Source: Streptomyces plumbidurans
Lineage (GTDB): Bacteria > Actinomycetota > Actinomycetes > Streptomycetales > Streptomycetaceae
Assembly: GCF_019857225.1 (NCBI RefSeq)
Contig: NZ_JAFJSY010000010.1
Span: 124,001-188,000, forward strand
Direction of reading: 5' to 3'
DNA: 64,000 nucleotides
How positions within the stretch are numbered: position 1 is the stretch's first letter; each line of letters starts with the position of its first letter. A program made the position numbers and the translations under genes. Under the pieces are notes generated by a model. It ran no database searches. It had not been told where the DNA came from and worked only from the letters and a program-made list of their open reading frames with translations. Positions 56,608 through 64,000 of the stretch are shown here, one piece after another.

Positions 56608-57849
56608 ATGGCACCGTACGAATCCGACGAGAGCACGACCGCCGAGGAGGCCGACGACCTCCGCGCGGGCCGGCGCAAGGCCGCACGGTATGTGGTCCCG
56701 GCCGCGGTGGTGGGGGTGGCGGCGGCGACCATCGGGCTCGTCCCGGCCCTCGCCGACTCCGGTGACCCCAACCTGCCGAAGATCAGCGCGCAGCAACTCA
56801 TCGACAAGATCGCCAAGTCGGACGTCCAGCAGATGTCCGGCACGGTCAAGATCAGCACGGACCTGGGCCTGCCGGACCTCGGCGGCCTGGAGAGCAGCCT
56901 GATGTCCGGCGCCACCAAGTCGGGCGACGGCTCGTCCGCCGACCCGACCTCCAAGCTCACCGAGCTGGCCACCGGCACGCACACCCTGCGCGTCGCGTCC
57001 GACGGCCCGGACCGGCAGAAGGTCTCGCTGCTGGAGAACGCGGCGGAGTACAGCCTCATCCACAACGGCAAGGACGTCTGGGGCTACGACAGCCAGTCGA
57101 ACGAGGTCTACCACTCCACCGCCGCCGACAGCGCCGACGCCCACAAGAAGCAGGACGTCCCGGCCACGCCCAAGGACTTCACCGAGGACGCCCTGAAGTC
57201 GGTCGACGACACGACCTCCGTGAGCGTCCAGGGCACCGCCCAGGTCGCGGGCCGTGACGCGTACCGGCTGGTCGTGAAGCCGAAGCAGTCCGGGTCGACC
57301 GTCGGTCAGATCACGGTCTCGGTGGACGCCAAGACCGGGATGCCGCTGAAGTTCACGCTGACGCCGTCGAGCGGCGGCGCGGCCGTGATCGACGCCGGCT
57401 TCACCAAGGTCAGCTTCGCCAGGCCCAGCGCCTCGACCTTCGACTTCACCCCGCCCAAGGGTGCGAAGGTCACCGAGGACGGCAAGTCCGAGCACGGCAG
57501 GAGCGAGCACGGGTTCAAGGGCGGCGACCGGGCCCCGAGGTCCGGCAAGGACCTCGCCAAGGGGACCGAGGGAGCCAAGGGCGCCGACGGGATGAAGGTC
57601 CTCGGCAAGGGCTGGAACTCCATCGCCACCTTCGACACCGGCGGCCAGGGCATGCCGTCCGGCTCCGCGGCCGGCGGCAAGTTCGGCGGCATCCTGAACT
57701 CGCTCGGCGACAAGGTCTCCGGCACGTTCGGCTCGGGCACGATCTTCAAGACCCGCCTGATCAACGCCCTGATCACCGACGACGGCAAGGTCTACGTCGG
57801 CGCCGTGAACAAGGACGCACTGGTGAAGGCAGCCGACGCGGGCAAGTAG
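56608..57849 (+). CDS. LolA-like lipoprotein-carrier-fold exported protein
   Basis: A 413-residue exported protein: a cytoplasmic, acidic N-terminus, RRKAARYVVPAAVVGVAAATIGLVPALA as signal or anchor, then a long beta-rich domain (about 55-290) resembling LolA/LppX-type lipid carriers (LIDKIAKSDVQQMSGTVKIS, then YDSQSNEVYH and the DFTPPKGAKV end). The last 120 residues are Lys/Gly-rich and disordered except for a short final domain. Gram-positive LolA-fold proteins bind lipids outside the membrane. An ABC exporter follows 53 bp downstream, probably in the same operon. Confidence 0.8.
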   Translation: MAPYESDESTTAEEADDLRAGRRKAARYVVPAAVVGVAAATIGLVPALADSGDPNLPKISAQQLIDKIAKSDVQQMSGTVKISTDLGLPDLGGLESSLMSGATKSGDGSSADPTSKLTELATGTHTLRVASDGPDRQKVSLLENAAEYSLIHNGKDVWGYDSQSNEVYHSTAADSADAHKKQDVPATPKDFTEDALKSVDDTTSVSVQGTAQVAGRDAYRLVVKPKQSGSTVGQITVSVDAKTGMPLKFTLTPSSGGAAVIDAGFTKVSFARPSASTFDFTPPKGAKVTEDGKSEHGRSEHGFKGGDRAPRSGKDLAKGTEGAKGADGMKVLGKGWNSIATFDTGGQGMPSGSAAGGKFGGILNSLGDKVSGTFGSGTIFKTRLINALITDDGKVYVGAVNKDALVKAADAGK

Positions 57850-57902
57850 GACACTGCGGGCAACCGCCGTACACGCACACGTACGACGAATCGAGGGAGC
57901 CG

Positions 57903-58877
57903 ATGGGCGATGCGTCCGCCACGGAGCCGGCGAAGGGTGAGCCGGGTGCCGGCGTCATCGCCACCCACGGGCTCACCAAGCGCTACCGCGGCGGGCAGCT
58001 CGCCGTCGACGGTCTGGATCTGACCGTCCCGGCGGGCAGCGTCTTCGGCTTCCTCGGTCCCAACGGCTCCGGCAAGACCACCACCATCCGCATGCTGATG
58101 GGGCTCATCGAGCCCACCTCGGGCACGGCGCGCGTCCTGGGGCGGCCCATGCCGCGCGCCTCGCGCGCCGTGCTCCCGCACGTCGGCGCCCTGATCGAGG
58201 GCCCGGCCCTGTACGGCTTCCTCTCCGGCCGCGACAACCTCCTGCGCTACGACGCCGCCGACCCGACCGCCGATCCGCGCACCCGGCGCACCCGGGTCGC
58301 CTCGGCGCTGGAGCGGGTGGGTTTGACGGCCGCCGCCGGCAAGAAGGCCAAGGCGTACTCGCTCGGCATGAAACAGCGGCTCGGTCTCGCGGCCGCGCTG
58401 CTGCAGCCGCGCAGGCTGCTCGTGCTGGACGAGCCGACCAACGGGCTCGACCCGCAGGGCATGCGCGAGATCCGCTCCCTGGTCAGGGAGCTGGCCTCCG
58501 ACGGCACGACCGTCTTCCTCTCCTCGCATCTGCTCGACGAGATCGAACAGGTCTGCACCCATGCCGCCGTGATGGCGCAGGGCCGTCTGATCACCCAGGG
58601 CGCCGTCGCCGATCTGTCCGCGGGAGTGCGCGGCCGCCTCGTCGTCACCACGCCCGACACCGGGGACGCGGCCCGGGTGCTGAAGGAGCAGGGCGCCGCT
58701 GACGTCGTCGTGGCCGAGGACCGGGTGAGTGCCGAGCCGCCCGACCGCGACCTCGCCGAGGTGAACGCGGCACTGGTGACGGCCGGCGTCCGGGTGCGCG
58801 GCTTCGGGGTGGAACGGGCCTCCCTGGAGGACGCGTTCGTGGCGCTCACGGGGGAGGGTTTCGATGTCGCGGGCTGA
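57903..58877 (+). CDS. ABC exporter ATP-binding protein
   Basis: A 324-residue ATPase of the drug/lipid exporter (DrrA/CcmA-like) class. Walker A GPNGSGKTT, signature YSLGMKQRLG, Walker B LLVLDEPTNGLDPQG and the switch His in SSHLLDEIEQ are intact. A C-terminal regulatory domain of about 100 residues follows. Its stop lies 14 bp inside the permease gene. It follows the LolA-like gene, so a lipid substrate is plausible. Confidence 0.9.
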   Translation: MGDASATEPAKGEPGAGVIATHGLTKRYRGGQLAVDGLDLTVPAGSVFGFLGPNGSGKTTTIRMLMGLIEPTSGTARVLGRPMPRASRAVLPHVGALIEGPALYGFLSGRDNLLRYDAADPTADPRTRRTRVASALERVGLTAAAGKKAKAYSLGMKQRLGLAAALLQPRRLLVLDEPTNGLDPQGMREIRSLVRELASDGTTVFLSSHLLDEIEQVCTHAAVMAQGRLITQGAVADLSAGVRGRLVVTTPDTGDAARVLKEQGAADVVVAEDRVSAEPPDRDLAEVNAALVTAGVRVRGFGVERASLEDAFVALTGEGFDVAG

Positions 58878-59784
58878 GGCGACCACCGATTCGGTGACCA
58901 CTGAGCCGACCGGCGGTGCGGTCCGCGCGCCGAGGCCGCTGTGGACGTTCGGACTCCTGCGCAGCGAACTGCTCACCACCTTCCGGCGCTGGCGCACGCT
59001 CGCGCTGCTCGCCGTGTTGGCGGCCGTGCCGATCCTGGTCGGCATCGCGGTCAAGATCGAGACCAGCGACGGCTCCTCGGTCGGCGGGGGCGGGCCCGAC
59101 GGCGGCGGGGGAGGACCGGCGTTCATCTCGCAGATCACCAACAACGGACTGTTCCTGGTCTTCACCGCGCTGGCCGCGACCCTGCCGTTCTTCCTGCCGA
59201 TGGCGATCGGCGTCGTCGCGGGCGACGCGATCGCGGGCGAGGCGAACGCCGGCACCCTGCGCTATCTGCTGGTCGCCCCGGCCGGCCGCACCCGCCTGCT
59301 GCTCACCAAGTACGCGACCGTGCTGGCCTTCTGCCTGGTCGGCACCCTCACGGTCGCGGTCTCGGCGCTGACGGTCGGCGCCGTCCTCTTCCCGCTCGGC
59401 GACCTCACGACGATCTCCGGCACCCAGATCAGCTTCGCCGACGGGCTCGGCCGGGCCCTGCTGATCGCTCTGGTCGTCGCCGCGTCCCTGGTGGGCATCG
59501 CGGCCCTCGGCCTGTTCGTGTCGACGCTCACCAGCAGCGGGATCGCGGCGATGGCGACCACGGTCGGGCTGCTGATCACCGTCCAGATCCTCGACCAGAT
59601 CCCCCAACTGCACGCGATCCAGCCGTACTTCTTCTCCCACTACTGGCTGTCCTTCGCCGACCTGATGCGGGAGCCCATCTACTGGGACGACCTGGTGAAG
59701 AACCTCGGACTGCAGGGCCTGTACGCCGCGGTGTTCGGCTCGGCGGCCTGGGCGCGGTTCACCGCGAAGGACATCACGGCCTAG
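58864..59784 (+). CDS. ABC-2 type exporter permease
   Basis: A 306-residue membrane protein with six helices and a long extracellular loop after the first (Gly/Ser-rich, about 65-90). The stretch AIAGEANAGTLRYLLVAPAGRTRLLLTKY is the coupling region typical of ABC-2 (NatB-like) permeases. ATG 58864 overlaps the ATPase gene. It ends 4 bases before the convergent gene at 59788. Confidence 0.9.
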   Translation: MSRAEATTDSVTTEPTGGAVRAPRPLWTFGLLRSELLTTFRRWRTLALLAVLAAVPILVGIAVKIETSDGSSVGGGGPDGGGGGPAFISQITNNGLFLVFTALAATLPFFLPMAIGVVAGDAIAGEANAGTLRYLLVAPAGRTRLLLTKYATVLAFCLVGTLTVAVSALTVGAVLFPLGDLTTISGTQISFADGLGRALLIALVVAASLVGIAALGLFVSTLTSSGIAAMATTVGLLITVQILDQIPQLHAIQPYFFSHYWLSFADLMREPIYWDDLVKNLGLQGLYAAVFGSAAWARFTAKDITA

Positions 59785-59787
59785 CGA

Positions 59788-60303
59788 TCACCTGCGCCGC
59801 GCCGCCGCCCCCGTGAGCCGGGCCAGGGCCTCCGTCTCGCGCGGCGGCGTCCCGCCGAGGTCGCCGAGGCGCCAGTCGGGCACCCAGGGCACGCGGTACA
59901 CGTCGATGAGCGGCTCGATCAGCCGGACCTTTTTCTCCAACGGCCGCGGCAGCCGCCCCGGCGCGTCCGCGACCAGCACGACGGCGTCGAGGTCGAGCCC
60001 GGGCGGGGCCTCCCCGAGCCGGAAGACCTCCACCGCGCGCAGCACGGCCGCAAGACCCGCAGCATGCGTACGCCCGACGAGCAGCACGGACGCGGGGTCC
60101 TGTGGGCCCGGCCAGTCACGGCCGCAGTCGTGGCCGCCGTAGACCGCGGCGAGGGTGGAGACGCCGGCGCCGCCGTGGGTGCCGACCCAGGAGTAGCGCC
60201 GGGCGCCGGCCTGGGGGTGGGCGGGATATTGCGGTCCCGGCTCCGGTACGGCGACCGGGCCGCGGAGCCAGATCTCCGGTCCCCTCTGCACATCCGCGCC
60301 CAT
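59788..60303 (-). CDS. P-loop-like protein (DUF6668-type)
   Basis: A 171-residue soluble protein. RYSWVGTHGGAGVSTLAAVYGG looks like a ParA/MinD-type phosphate loop in which the usual Lys is replaced (GGAGVST), so ATP hydrolysis is doubtful. VLLVGRTHAAGLAAV and LDAVVLVADAPGRLP continue the alpha/beta fold. ATG 60303 follows GGAGGAGAG. The N-terminus is Pro-rich. It is divergent from the TPR protein gene, and the two are likely partners. Confidence 0.75.
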   Translation of the reverse strand: MGADVQRGPEIWLRGPVAVPEPGPQYPAHPQAGARRYSWVGTHGGAGVSTLAAVYGGHDCGRDWPGPQDPASVLLVGRTHAAGLAAVLRAVEVFRLGEAPPGLDLDAVVLVADAPGRLPRPLEKKVRLIEPLIDVYRVPWVPDWRLGDLGGTPPRETEALARLTGAAARRR

Positions 60304-60553
60304 GCCCGCTCTCCTCCTCGTCACGCCGATCCTGACCGTGCCGCTACGGTCACGCGACGGGGTGCGCAGCACCTGCTACGAGTCTGTGACGCCACGGTGA
60401 CGTGTGCACCGGGAGCGACCGGAGAGACTCGACAGTACGTGCAGGACCCGGATCTTGTCGCCGGGCCGGCGGTTGGCCGACGGCGGGAGGGAGCACCATG
60501 GAAGCGGCAGGCGCGGTCCGCGGGCTCCCCGACGCATCCGAGTGAGGAAAGCG

Positions 60554-62026
60554 ATGTCTCGACTCAGCCGCGAGAAGAAGCGGGAACAGAAGGGCGCCGC
60601 GGGCTCGGCGGCCCTCGTGGCGGCACCGATCGACGTCCGCGTGCCCGCGGCCGGTGCGGTCGGCGCCTGGGTCGGCGGCGTACCCGTCAGCGCGGGCACC
60701 GGCGAGGAGATCCAGCAGGCCGTACTGAACCACCTCCAGCGCATCGCCCAGGCCACCGGCCACCCCGCCCACGCCACGGTCCACGACGAACGGATCGGCT
60801 ACGTCGTCCACGTCCAGGTCGGGGCGGACGGAGCCAGCAACTTCACCGGGGAACCCGTGCGGATGGCTGGCGCCGGGGAGCCCGGGGACATGTCCGCCCA
60901 GGTGCCCCCGCCTCCGCAGCCCGCGCCGTCGCTCGCACCCCCGCCTGCACCACCCCTCGCGCTCCCGCCCGCGCCGCCGGTCGAGCCGGAGGCCCCCGCG
61001 GCTCCCACGGCCGCCGCGGAAGCGCCGCAGCCCGAGGACACCCCCCGGCGGGACAAGCCGACGCACGTGCTCCGGGCCACCCCGGAACCCCACCGGGAGA
61101 CCGCGCCGACCTTCCCGCTGCGGGCGGCCTCGGAACCCCGGCCCCTGGGCGAGAACGTCCCGACGTTCCCCCTGCGCGCCGTCCCCGAATCGGCCGCCGG
61201 CACGGGCGGTACCGCGCCGACCTTCACGCTGCGCAAACTCCCGGAGCCACCCGAGGACCGCCCCCCGGGCACGGTCGCAACACCATCGGGCGAATTCGGC
61301 CCACCCCCACCGATGGACGCGGTACCGCAAGGCCCGACGAAACCGGAGGACGCGCCCGCGCGCGGGCCGCGATCCACCCCGGGGCCGCAGCCCCCATCCG
61401 CACCGCAGCCCGCCCCCAGCCGGCCCGGCGCCCCCAACCGCAGTGACCCCGCCCCCCTCCTGATCGTCCCCCCGGACCCAACCCTGGACCCCGATCCCAA
61501 GCCCACCCCCGCCCGGGGCTTCGATGCTGTGGCTGAGGCCGTGCTCGGGGATGAACCGCCGGTCACCACCAGTTTTCTCATCGAGCCGATGGCGCGGATC
61601 AATGAGGCTGTGAAGGGGGGCCGGACGGAGGAGGCCGCGGGGCTGGCCGAGAGTGCGGTGGGGGAGGCTTCGGCGGCGCTCGGGCCGGAGCACGACGAGG
61701 TGCTGCGGCTGCGTGAACTCACCGCCTACATCGCCTACTTGGCGGGCGACCCGGTCCGCTCCTTCCGGCTCTCGCTGGACCTGGCCCGGATCCGCCGGCG
61801 CACCGGGGACGCGGAGGGGGCCTACGGCAACGTCCAGAGCGCGGCCTCCGCCTGGCGCGCGGTGCGCGACCCGCGGCAGGGCCTGGACCTCGGTCGCGAT
61901 CTGATCGGCCTGTGGACCGAGCTCACCGCCGAGGACGGCCCGGCCGCCGACGACATCGAACAGCTGGAGTCGGCCCGCGCCCGCATGGGCCGACTCACGG
62001 AACGCGCCCGCAAGTCGGCCCAGTAG
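60554..62026 (+). CDS. Pro-rich protein with C-terminal TPR-like domain
   Basis: A 490-residue soluble protein. Residues 1-105 form a small alpha/beta domain (VGAWVGGVPVSAGTGEEIQQ, then IGYVVHVQV). A Pro/Ala-rich region (about 115-340) includes four spaced copies of a THVLR/TFPLR/TFTLR element followed by Ala/Pro/Glu. The C-terminal 150 residues are helical and TPR-like (RINEAVKGGRTEEAAGLAESA, then LRELTAYIAYLAGDPVRSF). ATG 60554 follows GAGGAAA. Regulatory or scaffold role likely; no enzyme motif. Confidence 0.75.
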   Translation: MSRLSREKKREQKGAAGSAALVAAPIDVRVPAAGAVGAWVGGVPVSAGTGEEIQQAVLNHLQRIAQATGHPAHATVHDERIGYVVHVQVGADGASNFTGEPVRMAGAGEPGDMSAQVPPPPQPAPSLAPPPAPPLALPPAPPVEPEAPAAPTAAAEAPQPEDTPRRDKPTHVLRATPEPHRETAPTFPLRAASEPRPLGENVPTFPLRAVPESAAGTGGTAPTFTLRKLPEPPEDRPPGTVATPSGEFGPPPPMDAVPQGPTKPEDAPARGPRSTPGPQPPSAPQPAPSRPGAPNRSDPAPLLIVPPDPTLDPDPKPTPARGFDAVAEAVLGDEPPVTTSFLIEPMARINEAVKGGRTEEAAGLAESAVGEASAALGPEHDEVLRLRELTAYIAYLAGDPVRSFRLSLDLARIRRRTGDAEGAYGNVQSAASAWRAVRDPRQGLDLGRDLIGLWTELTAEDGPAADDIEQLESARARMGRLTERARKSAQ

Positions 62027-62047
62027 CAGACCAGTTGTTCCGGACCG

Positions 62048-63115
<1,068 letters not shown>

Positions 63116-64000
63116 TCATATAGCGGACGCCGGCACATCGACCCGCGCCACCCGGCGGTCCCGGGCGACTCTGCGGGCGGCCCGCCACGCGTCCCAGGTC
63201 AGCAGCGCCAGCGCCACCCACACCAGCCCGAACCCGGCCCACCGCTCCGGCGGCATCTCCTCGTGGAAGTACAGGATCCCGAGCAGGAACTGGAACACCG
63301 GCGTCAGATACTGCAGCAGCCCCAGCGTCGACAGCGGCACCCGGATCGCTGCCGCGCCGAAGCAGACCAGCGGCAGCGCCGTGACCACTCCGGCCGCGGC
63401 GAGCAGCGCCGCGTGCCCCGGCCCGTGCGTGGCGAACGTCGACTCGCCCTGCGAGCTCAGCCACATCAGATAGCCGACCGCGGGCACGAACTGGATCGCG
63501 GTCTCCGCGGCCAGCGACTCCACCCCGCCGAGGTCGACCTTCTTCTTCACCAGCCCGTAGGTCGCGAAGGAGAAGGCGAGCGTGAGCGAGATCCACGGCA
63601 ACTGCCCGTATCCCACGGCGAGCACGACCACCGCGGCCAGGCCGGTCCCGACCGCCACCCACTGCACGGGACGCAGCCGTTCCTTCAGCAGCAGCACGCC
63701 CATGGCGATGGTGACCAGCGGGTTGATGAAGTACCCGAGCGAGGCCTCGACCACGTGCCCGCTGTTCACGGCCCAGATGTAGACGCCCCAGTTGATGGTG
63801 ATGAAGGCCGCGGCGACCGCGACGAGCGCCAGTCTGCGCGGCTGCCTCAGCAGGGCGCCGGCCCAGGCCCAGCGCCGGGTCACGAGCAGCGCGACGGCCA
63901 CGAAGACGAGGGACCAGGCCATCCGGTGGGCCAGGATCTCGCCCGCTCCGGCGGGCTTCAGCAGCGGCCAGAAGAGGGGGACCAGGCCCCACATCCCGTA
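63116..64000 (-). CDS. rarD: RarD-type EamA transporter, 5' end outside the window
   Basis: About 293 residues of a ten-helix drug/metabolite transporter are present; the frame stays open to the window edge. The first readable residues (YGMWGLVPLFWPLL) are the family's first helix, which normally starts about 15-20 residues after the true N-terminus, so the gene is cut. NWGVYIWAVNSGHVVEASLGYFINPL and LGLLQYLTPVFQFLLGILYF are RarD hallmarks. The substrate is unknown. Confidence 0.9.
   Translation of the reverse strand, partial: YGMWGLVPLFWPLLKPAGAGEILAHRMAWSLVFVAVALLVTRRWAWAGALLRQPRRLALVAVAAAFITINWGVYIWAVNSGHVVEASLGYFINPLVTIAMGVLLLKERLRPVQWVAVGTGLAAVVVLAVGYGQLPWISLTLAFSFATYGLVKKKVDLGGVESLAAETAIQFVPAVGYLMWLSSQGESTFATHGPGHAALLAAAGVVTALPLVCFGAAAIRVPLSTLGLLQYLTPVFQFLLGILYFHEEMPPERWAGFGLVWVALALLTWDAWRAARRVARDRRVARVDVPASAI

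Overview
The window is a segment of a high-GC actinobacterial chromosome, almost certainly Streptomyces. The signs are GC-rich third codon positions, many GTG starts, 4-bp stop/start overlaps (ATGA, GTGA), a rare TTA codon, a c-di-AMP (ydaO-type) riboswitch before a secreted lytic enzyme, and a gene order (mqnC, menG, NlpC/P60, nuoA-N, recQ, polyprenyl synthase) that resembles the S. coelicolor chromosome core as I remember it. No rRNA, tRNA, CRISPR array, intact insertion sequence or prophage was seen.

Layout. 1-820: a cut-off hypothetical gene and the remnant of an Rpn-like nuclease gene. 838-3951 (minus): four genes for secreted proteins, three of them paralogous lipoproteins. 4360-8084: a large LysM/BTAD membrane protein translationally coupled to a type IV prepilin peptidase. 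8165-9836: mqnC and a small protein resembling an amidohydrolase that has lost its barrel. 9898-10893: a GH18 lipoprotein. 11079-15637: a small membrane protein, a polysaccharide deacetylase/glycosyltransferase fusion, an acyltransferase and menG, tightly coupled. 15624-20500: PASTA protein, GNAT, geranylgeranyl-reductase-family flavoprotein, peptide deformylase and a Tat-exported FAD oxidoreductase with a TTA codon. 20658-21467: NlpC/P60 hydrolase. 21468-22231: a 760-bp control region. 22232-38295: the complete 14-gene nuo operon for NADH:menaquinone oxidoreductase (complex I). 38464-40473: recQ.

40579-47482 (minus) is the most unusual block: a GntR/HutC regulator, a 2x[4Fe-4S] ferredoxin, an SsuABC-like importer whose binding protein ends in a NosL-like domain, and an AprA-like flavoprotein fused to nine HEAT repeats. 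47658-53007: M56 peptidase, a 30-bp tandem repeat, fumarylacetoacetase, and an ATP-grasp plus FAD oxidoreductase pair. 53171-64000: HAD phosphatase, SLT transglycosylase under the c-di-AMP riboswitch, polyprenyl diphosphate synthase, LolA-like protein plus ABC exporter, a P-loop-like/TPR divergent pair, M28 aminopeptidase and a cut-off RarD-type transporter.

A common theme is menaquinone-based respiration: MqnC (futalosine pathway), MenG, a MenJ-like reductase, a long-chain polyprenyl synthase and complex I all lie here, and the nuo leader carries a TGTGA-N6-TCACA operator suited to Rex or Crp. A second theme is the cell envelope: LysM, PASTA, NlpC/P60, SLT and an exopolysaccharide module.
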